Positions 1 to 9,439 are shown, counted from the stretch's first letter. The stretch: DNA of 64,000 nucleotides from Bacterioplanes sp965233665 (GCA_965233665.1 CBDDTG010000015.1:105980-169979), one strand, 5' to 3'. Notes: generated by a model from the letters alone, not told the origin. Made by a program: numbers and translations.

Positions 1-647
1 TGAAAATCCTCCAGCGATTCAATCTTGCCATTAATTAACGCGTTGACCTGTTGCTCGTACTGCTGCAGCTGCTGTTCATCCGGTAGTTGGGCAATGCGCT
101 GCTCGACTTGCGGTTTACGTTGTTCGACCAACTGGCGCAACTCACGACCGGCTTTATCCGTTGCCAATGACTGCCGCTCCAGCACCTGCTCTAGCGACGG
201 TACCGAGGCACTGAACTGGTTGGTAACGGCGTCTTCATCTGCCGCGGCATCAGTAACCGCATTATCACTGCTCTGACGCTCAGGTAAGGCGCCAGAAACG
301 CTGCGCTCCGTATCGAAAGCCACCTCGGTGAGGGCCAAATCCTCAATGATAATATGGCCTGCCAACAGCGGCAGCAGCTCTAATTGCGCCCGTGCCTGGC
401 CAATTTCGACGGCATTTTCCATCGGATGACGACGATCGGTGACGGCAATGCCTTTAATATCCAACCCCAGTGGGTTGATGCTGACACTGACCGAGTCAAC
501 TTCGACCAGCGCCCCGTTGATTTTGGTCCCTAAGGTCTCAATGCTTTTTTCTACGGCAGGCCCTGCCAGAAGCAATACAATGGCTGCGATTAAAGCAACA
601 ACGGCCGCCACCGCGAGCAAGCCCCACCAACGAATCCATTTTGTCAT
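1..647 (-). CDS. TIGR03545 family protein (C-terminus beyond window)
   Basis: The reverse strand is open from an ATG at 647 to the left edge, so only about 215 N-terminal residues are visible. It opens with a cytoplasmic MTKWIRWWG stretch followed by a strongly hydrophobic membrane segment (residues about 8-30), then a periplasmic region with AsmA-like character and a Gln/Glu-rich coiled-coil stretch. Family assignment rests on this layout and on the next upstream gene, three bases away, which matches TIGR03546; these two uncharacterised families are usually found as a pair. No biochemical role is known to me. The pair most likely forms a membrane-associated complex. Confidence 0.7.
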   Translation of the reverse strand, partial: MTKWIRWWGLLAVAAVVALIAAIVLLLAGPAVEKSIETLGTKINGALVEVDSVSVSINPLGLDIKGIAVTDRRHPMENAVEIGQARAQLELLPLLAGHIIIEDLALTEVAFDTERSVSGALPERQSSDNAVTDAAADEDAVTNQFSASVPSLEQVLERQSLATDKAGRELRQLVEQRKPQVEQRIAQLPDEQQLQQYEQQVNALINGKIESLEDF

Positions 648-650
648 CTG

Positions 651-1157
651 TTACTCCACCGCCGCCTGATACCACTGATAAAACTTACTGGCTTTCAACG
701 CCTGCACAATTTTAAGTTTTTGAATCCAGCGCAGCAGCCGTGCCCGGTATTGCACCACCAACAGGCGCACCAGCATTGAAACCGGCAAAAAAGCCAGCAG
801 CGCGATCACACTGCCGCCCAGCATCAGGGTGTTATTAAACTGCAGTACACGCCAAAAACCGTGCTGATACAGCGCCGTCCAAGTGTCTTGTAGCGAGGTC
901 ATTTGCAACAACGACGCCCCTAAGCGCTGAGAAATTGGGTCAATCGCTAGGGCCAGTAAAGAAAAGCCGGCTAAAGCGGCAAAAAAAGCGCTCAAATTCA
1001 CACGTAGCATGAGCACCAGGGTAAACAGCAACAGGTTGTTGACCGTCCACATGGGCGTCAGTGCCATCCACAGAGCAAAAGCAACGGCCAACGCAATTTG
1101 ACCGGGAGCCGACTCGGAATTTAACGCTTTCAGCAGTTGTGCCAATAGGTTAAGCAT
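651..1157 (-). CDS. TIGR03546 family (DUF2062-like) membrane protein
   Basis: This 168-residue protein has a short amphipathic N-terminus, then at least three hydrophobic segments (about residues 20-40, 50-75 and 110-135) and a basic C-terminal tail. The pattern GQIALAVAFALWMALTP near the N-terminus is typical of DUF2062/TIGR03546 inner-membrane proteins. It lies three bases upstream of the TIGR03545 gene and is surely co-transcribed with it. Function is unknown for the family; the conserved pairing suggests one membrane complex. Confidence 0.8.
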   Translation of the reverse strand: MLNLLAQLLKALNSESAPGQIALAVAFALWMALTPMWTVNNLLLFTLVLMLRVNLSAFFAALAGFSLLALAIDPISQRLGASLLQMTSLQDTWTALYQHGFWRVLQFNNTLMLGGSVIALLAFLPVSMLVRLLVVQYRARLLRWIQKLKIVQALKASKFYQWYQAAVE

Positions 1158-1329
1158 GGGTAATCTGTCCTGATTAAAAGGCCGTTGCCACCATAGTACA
1201 GAAGCCTGGCGGGCGGAAGCCTAGCCCATGCCCGAGCTAGGGCAGGCAACAGTGATTTATAACAATGACAATAACATCAGCACATGACTCAATCGCATGT
1301 CACCACCACTCTCTCACCAGGAACCTCAC

Positions 1330-1917
1330 ATGATTCGTACAACCATTGCTGCACTCATCTGGCTATGTGCCGTTCAGGCCAGCGCCATCGACGTTGAAGG
1401 TTTTGACATCGCCCCACGCATACCAGCCCATGACGAGCTGCCGGCGATGCAATTGCAGGGCATTGCGGTGCGCCATGTTTACGGTTTTGTGGAAACCTAT
1501 GTGGGCGCCTTGTATTTGCAGCAACCCCTGACCAGCGCTGCCGACATTTTGGCCACTGACCAAGCGCGTCGCATGATGTTTCATGTGTTATCGTCACGGG
1601 TCAGCGCGCGGCGTTTTACCAACGCCATTGAAGAGGGCTTGGCCTTAAATCTCAGCGAAGCACAAAATGTGCAATTGAAAGACCGAGTGCAGCAACTAGT
1701 AGCCTTGTTTGATCATAAGTTTAGCCAAGGCACCATTGGCTACATTGAATGGCTGCCTGCCAGTCAGCAAACTCGCATTGTCATAAATGGCGAGGTAAAA
1801 GGCACGGTGCCCGGCAAAGATTTAAACGATGCCTTGCTGTCTATTTGGATTGGTGAGAAACCCGTCAGCGACTCTTTTCGCGATGCAATTTTAGACAGCA
1901 GCTTGGCCGGCTTTTAA
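1330..1917 (+). CDS. secreted chalcone-isomerase-like protein
   Basis: From the ATG at 1330, preceded by AGGAACC, the protein starts with a clear signal peptide (MIRTTIAALIWLCAVQASA, cleavage near residue 19). The mature part of about 176 residues has the pattern of bacterial chalcone isomerase-like proteins: a VRHVYGFVETYVGALYL segment followed by a helix-rich region and a final GTVPGKDLNDALLSIWIG stretch. Such bacterial members are periplasmic and are not thought to act on flavonoids; their ligand is unknown, possibly a fatty acid. An upstream in-frame ATG at 1297 would add eleven residues in front of the signal peptide and is less likely. The 3' end overlaps the convergent DUF4124 gene by four bases. 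Confidence 0.75.
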   Translation: MIRTTIAALIWLCAVQASAIDVEGFDIAPRIPAHDELPAMQLQGIAVRHVYGFVETYVGALYLQQPLTSAADILATDQARRMMFHVLSSRVSARRFTNAIEEGLALNLSEAQNVQLKDRVQQLVALFDHKFSQGTIGYIEWLPASQQTRIVINGEVKGTVPGKDLNDALLSIWIGEKPVSDSFRDAILDSSLAGF

Positions 1918-2291
1918 CAGCGCGCACGTATGCGCTCGCGTAACTGGCGCAAGCGCTCACGTCGTTCACGCGATTGCTGCAAATTACCGTCGGTTTTATT
2001 CAATGACATACGCCTTGCTCGCAGCTTAGCGGTGCGACATTGGCCATCGTTCCATTGTGGCTTAGCCGAGATGTGGCGGCGTTTTTTGCTGGAGCGTTTT
2101 GGCAGCGCTGGCAATGCGTCCGGCACCCTAGGCCGATAAAAGTTGGTGTCGTTAACCTCTACTTTTTTGGCCGTTTGTTGGCTCGGTGGCTGATCGCTAA
2201 AGCGCACCCGGCCATTGTCATCGACCCAGCGATAAATCTCAGCCCCGGCCAGCAGCGGCCATATCAGAAGCAACATCCCTGTCCATTTCAT
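1914..2291 (-). CDS. DUF4124 domain-containing secreted protein
   Basis: The start chosen is the ATG at 2291, which gives a signal peptide (MKWTGMLLLIWPLLAGA). Directly after it comes the DUF4124 signature IYRWVDDNGRVRFSDQPP. The C-terminal half is very basic and Arg-rich. The open frame extends to 2360, but the extra residues would bury the signal peptide. DUF4124 proteins are small periplasmic proteins with no defined role. It follows recJ by 14 bases on the same strand and is probably co-transcribed with it. Confidence 0.75.
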   Translation of the reverse strand: MKWTGMLLLIWPLLAGAEIYRWVDDNGRVRFSDQPPSQQTAKKVEVNDTNFYRPRVPDALPALPKRSSKKRRHISAKPQWNDGQCRTAKLRARRMSLNKTDGNLQQSRERRERLRQLRERIRARC

Positions 2292-2305
2292 AGCGTCCTC
2301 CGTGA

Positions 2306-4000
2306 CTATTCGCTCTGCAGATGTTTCACCAATAATTGCAATTGGCGTCGTCCGCGCCACTCGTTAACGTCGAGGGTGAAAGCGACTCGCACTGGCCCCT
2401 CCGCGGGCACATTGTGGGCATCATAGTTAAACCAGATCGCGTCTACAGCAATGTCGGAGCCAGCTGGACACAACACCATTTTCAGATGTTTTTCACCCAC
2501 AATGCGCTGTTGCACCAAAGTAAAAACGCCGTCGAATACCGGCTCAGGAAAGGCCTGCCCCCACGGCATGCCCCAGCGCAACTGCTGCGCCAGCTCAAGG
2601 CTAAAATCGGCACTGCTGAGTTGGCCATCGGATTCAATCATGCGCTGCAGTGCTTCGGCACTGAGGTGCTCGGCACACAGTTGCTCAAACGCCGCTCGAA
2701 ACTGCGGCAACCCATCGGCGTGAATGCTCATCCCCGCCGCCATCGCATGGCCACCAAATTTAATTAAAATACCGGGCCAGCGCTTATCGAGTTGATCCAG
2801 CACATCGCGCATGTGTAACCCCGGCAGCGAGCGAGCAGAACCTTTTAACACGCCGTCGACGTCTTCAGCGAAGGCAACCACGGGGCGATGAGTGCGCTCT
2901 TTAATGCGCGAGGCCAAAATGCCAATCACGCCTTGGTGCCAGTCGGCCTGATACAAACACAAACCGGCGGGCAACTCACTGTGCTCCACCTCAAAGTGCT
3001 GCAAGTACTGCTCAGCCTCGCGTTGCATGCCCTGCTCGATGTCGCGGCGACTGCGATTCATTTCATCCAGCTGCTGCGCTAACTCACGCGCTGTGGCGGG
3101 GTCATCGGTAAGCAAGCACTCAATCCCCAGGGCGATGTCATTCAGCCGGCCAGCTGCATTAATGCGTGGCCCCAGCACAAAGCCTAAATCGGATGAGGCC
3201 AGCCGCTCCGGCTCACGCCCAGCAACGGCCAGCAATGCCGCCATGCCCGGCTGCACATGGCCACGGCGAATACGGCGCAACCCTTGCTCCACCAAGATGC
3301 GGTTATTGCGATCCAAAGGCACCACATCCGCGACGGTGGCCAGGGCGACTAAGTCCAGCCATTGCGCTAGGTTCACGTCGGCAGGCCAACCTTGCTGCTG
3401 CAGCCGTTGACGTAGGGCCATCAACACATAAAACACCACGGCACAGCCACAGGCGGCTTTGCTGGCGAACTCACAACCGGGCTGGTTAGGGTTCACAATG
3501 GCATCCGCCGCCGGCAGTTGCTCGCCAGGCAAATGATGGTCGGTCACCACCACAGTCATGCCGGCCGCTTTGGCGGCTGCGACGCCTTCGACAGCGGCAA
3601 TGCCATTATCGACGGTTAAAATCACATCTGGCTCATATTGGCGAGCAATATCAACCAGTTCGGGCGATAAGCCATAGCCATGCTCAAAGCGATTGGGAAC
3701 TAGGTATTCTACCTGGGTCGCTCCCAGTGCTCGCAAAGCACGCAGTACCAGTGCGGTGCTGGTAGCGCCATCGACGTCAAAGTCGCCGACCACGAGCAAC
3801 CGCTGCTGTTGAGTGACCACTGGCAGCAGGCAATCGACGGCCTGCTCAATGCCTTTCATGGAAGCGGGGGGCAGCAACTGCGCCAAACGATTCTCTAGCT
3901 CATCGGATTGGCGCACGCCACGGGCGGCCAACACCCGGGCAAACACTGGGTGCAACCCAGGCAGTGGCTCGGCGCACACTGGGCGCTGAACGATTTGCAT
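2306..4000 (-). CDS. recJ: single-stranded-DNA-specific exonuclease RecJ
   Basis: RecJ degrades single-stranded DNA 5' to 3' in RecF-pathway recombination, mismatch repair and base-excision repair. At 564 residues it is close to the E. coli enzyme. Visible motifs in order are VGDFDVDGATSTA (motif I, metal-binding Asp residues), ILTVDNGI (motif II), TDHHLPG (the DHH motif III), and GGHAMAAGMSI of the DHHA1 domain, followed by the C-terminal OB fold. It starts 11 bases downstream of the ligase gene and is followed 14 bases later by the DUF4124 gene, suggesting one operon that links two DNA-repair functions. Confidence 0.96.
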   Translation of the reverse strand: MQIVQRPVCAEPLPGLHPVFARVLAARGVRQSDELENRLAQLLPPASMKGIEQAVDCLLPVVTQQQRLLVVGDFDVDGATSTALVLRALRALGATQVEYLVPNRFEHGYGLSPELVDIARQYEPDVILTVDNGIAAVEGVAAAKAAGMTVVVTDHHLPGEQLPAADAIVNPNQPGCEFASKAACGCAVVFYVLMALRQRLQQQGWPADVNLAQWLDLVALATVADVVPLDRNNRILVEQGLRRIRRGHVQPGMAALLAVAGREPERLASSDLGFVLGPRINAAGRLNDIALGIECLLTDDPATARELAQQLDEMNRSRRDIEQGMQREAEQYLQHFEVEHSELPAGLCLYQADWHQGVIGILASRIKERTHRPVVAFAEDVDGVLKGSARSLPGLHMRDVLDQLDKRWPGILIKFGGHAMAAGMSIHADGLPQFRAAFEQLCAEHLSAEALQRMIESDGQLSSADFSLELAQQLRWGMPWGQAFPEPVFDGVFTLVQQRIVGEKHLKMVLCPAGSDIAVDAIWFNYDAHNVPAEGPVRVAFTLDVNEWRGRRQLQLLVKHLQSE

Positions 4001-4011
4001 GCAGACTCCAA

Positions 4012-4860
4012 TTATTCGGGGGGCCTGACACGTAGGAAGCGGGCAAAACGTGGCAAGCCGTTGGCAGTTTCGCCATTGTATTCAAAAGTGATGAGACTCC
4101 CCAGTGCTGGTGGGTCACGGCGCTCGGCATCGCTGAAGCCGGTGCCGATGCGAAAACGCCGACCGTCGTCGGTTTCAACCAATAGAGCACCCAGCATTCC
4201 GCTGTACTTGCCGTTGCCAGGCAGGTGGCCGACCACCCGTGCTTCGTCATCTTGGTCGATTTTCAACTTGAGCATGGCATCGGAGCGGCTGGCTTCATAG
4301 CGCGCATCAACACGGCGTAACATTAGCCCTTCACCGCCCTCTGCAACCACCTGTTTCAGCCATTGCTGCAGCTCTGCATCGCTGTCGACGCGCCGGTGCG
4401 TGACCACCTGCAACCACGAGCTGCGGGCTTGGGCGGCCCAGGTTTTTAACACCCACAACCGCTGCTCAAAACCGGCTTTCACGTCTGGCATATCGAACAA
4501 CATAAAGCGCACTTCCCGCCATGTTTCTTCATCTGGGTGCTGACGGCGTACTAAGCCGCTGATGTCGGCAAAGCGTCCACGGCCCAGCCATAGCTCGCCA
4601 TCGAGTGGCTGCGCTGGCAACGGCGCGGTAAACCAATGAGGAGTGTGAATGCGGTGACCACCGCGAGTCAGAAGTTGGCGCCCATCCCAATAAGCGCGCA
4701 CACCGTCGAGCTTTTCGCTGACCAGATACTGCTGCAAAGCCGACACCGGCTGATACAAACGCGCCAGCATGACTGGCGGTGCTTCCTTGCTCGCGGCCCA
4801 TAAGGGTGAGCTGATGCCACCCAAAGTGAGCACCAGCAGCACAATGAGCATAAGGTCCAT
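4012..4860 (-). CDS. small ATP-dependent DNA ligase with signal peptide (LigE-type)
   Basis: This protein matches the minimal bacterial ATP-dependent DNA ligases that are exported to the periplasm. An N-terminal signal peptide ends near SSPLWA (residue about 22). The nucleotidyltransferase motif I SEKLDGVRAYWDG holds the lysine that becomes adenylated. Motif III-like LDGELW, motif IV-like GGEGLMLRR and motif V MLKLK follow. The C-terminal OB fold is short. No zinc finger, BRCT or other accessory domain is present. Export suggests a role in joining incoming or extracellular DNA, for example in competence or biofilm, but this is inference. It is the first gene of the run leading into recJ. Confidence 0.9.
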   Translation of the reverse strand: MDLMLIVLLVLTLGGISSPLWAASKEAPPVMLARLYQPVSALQQYLVSEKLDGVRAYWDGRQLLTRGGHRIHTPHWFTAPLPAQPLDGELWLGRGRFADISGLVRRQHPDEETWREVRFMLFDMPDVKAGFEQRLWVLKTWAAQARSSWLQVVTHRRVDSDAELQQWLKQVVAEGGEGLMLRRVDARYEASRSDAMLKLKIDQDDEARVVGHLPGNGKYSGMLGALLVETDDGRRFRIGTGFSDAERRDPPALGSLITFEYNGETANGLPRFARFLRVRPPE

Positions 4861-4962
4861 AGGCTGTCCTCCTTGACCTGCTTGCCTGTTTACTCAAACA
4901 ATGGAACGCCAGTGACGCCACTAACGCCTCTTCGATTTCAGTCATAGGAATGAAACACCACT

Positions 4963-5352
4963 ATGCCGTACTACTTGCTTGGCCTGGGCAGCAACATCGC
5001 CCCACACCAAAATCTAACGCAGGCGCAGCCAGCATTGGCGGCCCTGGGCGAGCTGATTGAGCAATCCGATATCGTTGAAACACCGGCCGAGGGCAGCTGC
5101 TTTAGCGGTAGCTTCTGTAACCAACTGATCGTTTTGCACTGCGAACTGCCGTCCACCATGCTCAAGCAGCGGCTGCAACGCATCGAGGTGGCCATGGGCA
5201 GAGAGCCGAAAAGCCCCAGCCGCAAAACCAAAGACCGCACCATTGACCTGGATATTCTTGGCCAGGCGGATAACCCAGAGACTTGCCGGCAGTTGCCATT
5301 GGAGGACAGCTACTACCGGCAGGTGCAAGATTACTGGTCTGAGAAAGTTTGA
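4963..5352 (+). CDS. folK: short HPPK-like protein (6-hydroxymethyl-dihydropterin pyrophosphokinase family)
   Basis: HPPK moves pyrophosphate from ATP to 6-hydroxymethyl-7,8-dihydropterin in folate synthesis. Here the N-terminus YLLGLGSNIAPHQNL and the metal-binding block KDRTIDLDILG (the two catalytic Asp residues and preceding Arg) are intact. At 129 residues the protein is about 30 shorter than E. coli FolK and lacks the usual C-terminal stretch after the active site. It is probably a short paralogue working with the adjacent FolM in pterin metabolism rather than the main folate enzyme. Its 3' end overlaps convergent folM by 22 bases. Confidence 0.75.
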   Translation: MPYYLLGLGSNIAPHQNLTQAQPALAALGELIEQSDIVETPAEGSCFSGSFCNQLIVLHCELPSTMLKQRLQRIEVAMGREPKSPSRKTKDRTIDLDILGQADNPETCRQLPLEDSYYRQVQDYWSEKV

Positions 5353-6041
5353 TCGTAGCGATTAGCAACAAAACGACCGCCATCAACCCGCATCACGGTG
5401 CCGGTGATGGCGGCGTTATTGATTAAAAAGTCGGCACTGTCGACCACCGCCTGATAGCCCAACTCCTGTTTTATTAACGATTGCGACAACACCTTTTCGC
5501 GGTAAGCGTCGTCGTGCTCTGGCAAAAACTGAATTGGCCCAGGTTGAATGACGTTTACCCGTACTTGGCCCGATAGCCGCTGAGCCATGCTCAGTGACCA
5601 ATTCTGTAACGCGGCTTTCGAGGCGCAATACACAGCGAAACGCTGATTCGGAATGTCGGCGTAAATATCGCTTATGGTGACCATCGCAGCCCCCGCTGCC
5701 CACTCAACCTGCTGGCAAATCAGGTCTGGCGCTAACACATGCACATGAAAGTGACGGTCGAAATGAGCGCTAGCATCATCCGCTGCACGGTCGGGCGTAA
5801 AGCAGCTGGCGTTATGAATCATGGCATCCAGTGGTCCGCATTCGGCCACTTGCTGTGCCAGCACATTGACAGCCTGCGGGTCAGATAAATCCGCCTGCAA
5901 TTGCACAAGATTTGGCTGCGGCGCCAACTCACTGTGTGTGTTGTAGTGAGCAATCACCTGCCACCCCTGTTGCAACCAATGCTGCGCCAGTTGCTTTCCC
6001 ATGCGCCGGCCAGCGCCTGTAATAAAAATACGTTTGCTCAT
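5331..6041 (-). CDS. folM: dihydromonapterin reductase FolM (SDR family)
   Basis: FolM is a short-chain dehydrogenase that reduces dihydromonapterin to tetrahydromonapterin with NADPH. The N-terminal cofactor-binding motif is TGAGRRMGKQLA, with an Arg-Arg pair in place of the usual GxxxGIG, as in FolM and pteridine reductases. The NAS motif appears as IHNASCF, and the catalytic Tyr and Lys as YCASKAAL. Length (236) fits the family. The neighbouring HPPK-like gene supports a pterin role. Tetrahydromonapterin usually serves as cofactor of phenylalanine hydroxylase, whose gene is not in this window. Confidence 0.88.
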   Translation of the reverse strand: MSKRIFITGAGRRMGKQLAQHWLQQGWQVIAHYNTHSELAPQPNLVQLQADLSDPQAVNVLAQQVAECGPLDAMIHNASCFTPDRAADDASAHFDRHFHVHVLAPDLICQQVEWAAGAAMVTISDIYADIPNQRFAVYCASKAALQNWSLSMAQRLSGQVRVNVIQPGPIQFLPEHDDAYREKVLSQSLIKQELGYQAVVDSADFLINNAAITGTVMRVDGGRFVANRYDQTFSDQ

Positions 6042-6123
6042 CGTTGCCTCTTAATGACTGCATAACTCCGGAAACACCCGGCACTGTAAAGCAAACGATC
6101 AGAGCGCTACAAATGCTCAGAGT

Positions 6124-6447
6124 TCAGCCGATGCGTGTTTCTTCGTACTTGGGCACCAAGCTCAACTTAGGTCGCTGCTGCTGCGCCAACTGATCACGCA
6201 CAAACCAGCGATAAGGCCGCGTTCGAGTGTCGCACACCAGGCCAAAAATGCTGGCCTCCTGTAGCTTTTTTAAATCCCGCTGCACGGTGCGTGCACTGAC
6301 GTCGTAGCCCAGTTCGAACAGTTTCTGTTCCAGCGTTGCCGTGTTAATGCGATGTGGCTCTGCCGGCACCAGCGACAACAGCGTCAGCAATCGCACGGCG
6401 GTGCTTAGCTCACCCTGCAACGCCTCTCCCTGCTTCTGTTGCAACAT
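6124..6447 (-). CDS. DeoR-like winged-helix protein without sensor domain
   Basis: The protein holds one helix-turn-helix region, with LSTAVRLLTLLSLVP followed by the recognition-helix pattern SARTVQRDLKKLQEASIFG, as in the N-terminal domains of WYL-type regulators. There is no WYL or sugar-binding domain; the protein ends at about 107 residues. The start at 6447 was chosen because GAGGGAAG lies a suitable distance upstream; ATGs at 6471 and 6492 are also in frame. It is transcribed away from katG, 209 bases apart, so it could regulate katG or itself. That link is only positional. Confidence 0.65.
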   Translation of the reverse strand: MLQQKQGEALQGELSTAVRLLTLLSLVPAEPHRINTATLEQKLFELGYDVSARTVQRDLKKLQEASIFGLVCDTRTRPYRWFVRDQLAQQQRPKLSLVPKYEETRIG

Positions 6448-6656
6448 CTTGCTTCCCTCGCGGTTGGCCATAGAACAGCGATCATAGAGCAAATACTGAC
6501 TTTAAAGAGCCAGCGGTAACATGCGGTAAGATTGGATCAGCCATAAATGGTTGGCCGCCATAGCTTCAAAGCATCGGGCCAATAGAAGGTATTCAATGTG
6601 ACGATTGAGAGCAGCGGTCTACTCTGGAAGCACATCCAGACAACAAGGAGCGAACC

Positions 6657-8837
6657 ATGTCTCATTCCAGCAGCGGCAAGTGCCCGGTTGTGCACGGCGC
6701 TCTGACCAGCGCCAAGCAATCCAATATGGAGTGGTGGCCCAACGCCCTCAATCTCGACATTCTTCATCAGCACGATCGCAAAACCAATCCAATGGATGAG
6801 GACTTTGACTATGCCAAAGCCTTCGAAAAATTGGATCTAGAAGCCCTCAAAAGTGATTTAAAAAACCTCATGACCGACAGTCAGGACTGGTGGCCAGCCG
6901 ACTGGGGCCACTACGGCGGCTTAATGATTCGCATGTCGTGGCACGCGGCCGGCTCTTACCGCATTGCAGACGGACGCGGCGGCTCCAATACCGGCAATCA
7001 AAGATTTGCCCCACTGAACAGCTGGCCCGACAACACCAACCTAGATAAAGCGCGTCGGCTTTTGTGGCCCATTAAAAAGAAATATGGCGATGCCATTTCG
7101 TGGGCCGATTTAATGATCCTGGCCGGCAATATGGCGTATGAATCAATGGGCTTTAAAACCTTTGGCTTTGGCGGTGGCCGCGAAGACATTTGGCATCCGG
7201 AAAAAGATATTTATTGGGGTTCAGAAAAAGAGTGGTTAGCTGCCAGTAACAACGCCAACAGCCGCTACTCAGGCGAGCGGAAATTAGAGAACCCTCTCGC
7301 TGCCGTAATGATGGGGCTGATTTATGTCAACCCAGAGGGCGTCGACGGCCAGCCTGACCCACTCAAAACCGCCCATGACGTGCGTGAAACCTTTGCCCGT
7401 ATGGCGATGAATGACGAAGAAACCGTCGCCCTCACCGCCGGTGGCCATACGGTGGGCAAAGCACATGGTAATGGTGATGCTAGCCAGTTAGGCCCAGACC
7501 CCGAAGGGGCTGATATCGATGAGCAAGGCCTCGGCTGGAACAACCACAGTCAGCGTGGTATTGGCGGCGACGCCGTCACCAGTGGCCTCGAAGGCGCTTG
7601 GACCACACACCCCACTCAATGGGATAACGGCTACTTTCATTTGTTGCTCAACTACGACTGGGAACTGAAAAAAAGCCCTGCCGGCGCCTGGCAATGGGAG
7701 CCCGTCAATATTAAAGAAGAAGACCAACCCGTCGATGCCGAAGACGGTAAAACGCGTCGCAACCCCATCATGACCGATGCCGATATGGCGATGAAAATGG
7801 ACCCAGAATATCGCAAGATTTCTGAGCGCTTTTACCAAGACCCAGATTATTTTGCCGATGTTTTTGCCCGCGCTTGGTTTAAGCTCACCCACCGCGACCT
7901 TGGCCCCAAAAGCCGTTATTTAGGCAAGGATGTACCAGCTGAAGATTTAATCTGGCAGGACCCCGTGCCGCAGGTAGATTATTGCTTATCTGACGCCGAC
8001 ATTGCCGATATTAAACAGCGCATATTGGCAGCGGGTGTGAGTGTCAGCGAACTGGTCGCCACCGCTTGGGACAGCGCTCGAACCTTCCGTCAATCGGATT
8101 TCCGGGGTGGCGCCAATGGCGCGCGCATTCGCTTGGCACCGCAAAAAGACTGGCTTGGCAACGAGCCAGAGCGGCTGCAAAAAGTGCTGACCGCCCTAGG
8201 CTCTGTGCAATCACAACTGAGTACCCAAGTCAGCATGGCCGATATGATCGTGCTGGGTGGCTGTGCGGCCGTAGAAAAAGCCGCGCACGATGCTGGCGTG
8301 GCGGTTACCGTGCCCTTTATTGCCGGGCGCGGCGATGCAACAGAGGCAGACACGGATGCCGACTCCTTTGCTCCGTTGGAGCCACTGCACGACGCTTACC
8401 GTAACTGGCTGAAAGATGACTTTGCCGTACAACCGGAAGAACTCATGCTCGATCGCACGCAACTGATGGGCTTAACCGCACCGGAAATGACCGTGCTTAT
8501 TGGTGGCATGCGGGTATTGGGCGCCAACCATAATGGCAGCGCTCACGGTGTGTTTACCGACCGCGTCGGCGTATTGAGTAATGATTTCTTCGTTAATCTG
8601 ACCGACATGGCTTACCGTTGGCAGCCTAGCGGTAAAAATGAGTACGCCTTGGTAGAGCGCAGCACAGGCAATACACGCTGGACCGCTACTCGTGTCGATC
8701 TGGTGTTCGGCTCCAACTCAATATTGCGGGCTTACGCCGAAGTCTATGCTCAGGATAATAACCACGAAAAATTCGTGCACGACTTTATTAACGCCTGGAA
8801 TAAAGTAATGAATGCCGACCGCTTTGACGTGAAATAA
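6657..8837 (+). CDS. katG: catalase-peroxidase KatG
   Basis: KatG is a bifunctional haem enzyme that removes hydrogen peroxide. At 726 residues it has full family length. The distal haem pocket IRMSWHAAGSY supplies the Arg, Trp and His. The Met of the Met-Tyr-Trp adduct lies further on, and the proximal haem ligand is in TAGGHTVGKAHG. The second, haem-less peroxidase-like domain follows in the C-terminal half. The start is preceded by AAGGAGCG. It is a single-gene unit closed by a strong terminator at 8851. No signal peptide is seen, so it is cytoplasmic. Confidence 0.97.
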   Translation: MSHSSSGKCPVVHGALTSAKQSNMEWWPNALNLDILHQHDRKTNPMDEDFDYAKAFEKLDLEALKSDLKNLMTDSQDWWPADWGHYGGLMIRMSWHAAGSYRIADGRGGSNTGNQRFAPLNSWPDNTNLDKARRLLWPIKKKYGDAISWADLMILAGNMAYESMGFKTFGFGGGREDIWHPEKDIYWGSEKEWLAASNNANSRYSGERKLENPLAAVMMGLIYVNPEGVDGQPDPLKTAHDVRETFARMAMNDEETVALTAGGHTVGKAHGNGDASQLGPDPEGADIDEQGLGWNNHSQRGIGGDAVTSGLEGAWTTHPTQWDNGYFHLLLNYDWELKKSPAGAWQWEPVNIKEEDQPVDAEDGKTRRNPIMTDADMAMKMDPEYRKISERFYQDPDYFADVFARAWFKLTHRDLGPKSRYLGKDVPAEDLIWQDPVPQVDYCLSDADIADIKQRILAAGVSVSELVATAWDSARTFRQSDFRGGANGARIRLAPQKDWLGNEPERLQKVLTALGSVQSQLSTQVSMADMIVLGGCAAVEKAAHDAGVAVTVPFIAGRGDATEADTDADSFAPLEPLHDAYRNWLKDDFAVQPEELMLDRTQLMGLTAPEMTVLIGGMRVLGANHNGSAHGVFTDRVGVLSNDFFVNLTDMAYRWQPSGKNEYALVERSTGNTRWTATRVDLVFGSNSILRAYAEVYAQDNNHEKFVHDFINAWNKVMNADRFDVK

Positions 8838-8850
8838 CACTTGCCGCTCA

Positions 8851-8877
8851 GGGGCCGCTGCAGCGGCCCCTTCTTTA
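8851..8877 (+). terminator. katG terminator
   Basis: A perfect self-complementary stretch GGGGCCGCTGCAGCGGCCCC is followed by TTCTTTAT, 13 bases after the katG stop codon. It can fold into a ten-base-pair stem with almost no loop and probably a slightly opened tip. Confidence 0.8.
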
Positions 8878-8919
8878 TACCGTCTTAACAATCTGTATAA
8901 AAAATGGGCCAGCTTTCTA

Positions 8920-9255
8920 CTAACCCAGCCAGCGCTGACGTTGGCAACGCGCCTGCTCTCGGTGCTCAGCTCTAATGTGAACAACAGCCGCTGCTAATGC
9001 CAGGCTGAGAACGCCTAAATCATCACTAAAGCCAGCAGCCGGCGTAAAATCTGGAATAGCATCCAGTGGCGCCACAAAATACCCCAGCGCACTGAATAAA
9101 TAGACACGAATCCACGCGGGTGTGCGTGCATCCGACGCCACGTAATACAGCGTTAACGCCTTTTCGACCACCTCGCCCCCAGCTTTCTTAGCCGAGCCAG
9201 CCACCTTGGCCCAAAAGCCACGTTCTGAAAACTCACGATCACTTGTGTTGCTCAT
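8920..9255 (-). CDS. YkvA family (DUF1232) membrane protein
   Basis: This 111-residue protein carries the DUF1232 signature: WIRVYLFSALGYFVAPLDAIPDF followed by GFSDDLGVLSLALAAAV, split here into the P-x-D-x-I-P-D core and the D-D helix. One or two weak membrane segments are visible. The family is widespread with no agreed function. It stands alone and is convergent with katG. Confidence 0.85.
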   Translation of the reverse strand: MSNTSDREFSERGFWAKVAGSAKKAGGEVVEKALTLYYVASDARTPAWIRVYLFSALGYFVAPLDAIPDFTPAAGFSDDLGVLSLALAAAVVHIRAEHREQARCQRQRWLG

Positions 9256-9439
9256 GGCGATTTCTCCAAACTAAGCTCGATACGCCACGATACATTATGG
9301 GATTGGACGCTGGGAATGCAGTTAGTGCAACGTTCAGAGTGACATTGCTTACTCTGAGACCAAGTTAATGGCCTACTTGCAGCTGGCGTCACCTCGAACC
9401 AAGTACTGTGATCAGCATATATAGCTCCAAAGAATCTGA

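Noticed and set aside
6537..6773. Reverse frame overlapping the katG start
   Set aside because: Overlaps the katG 5' end and its ribosome site; no coding character.
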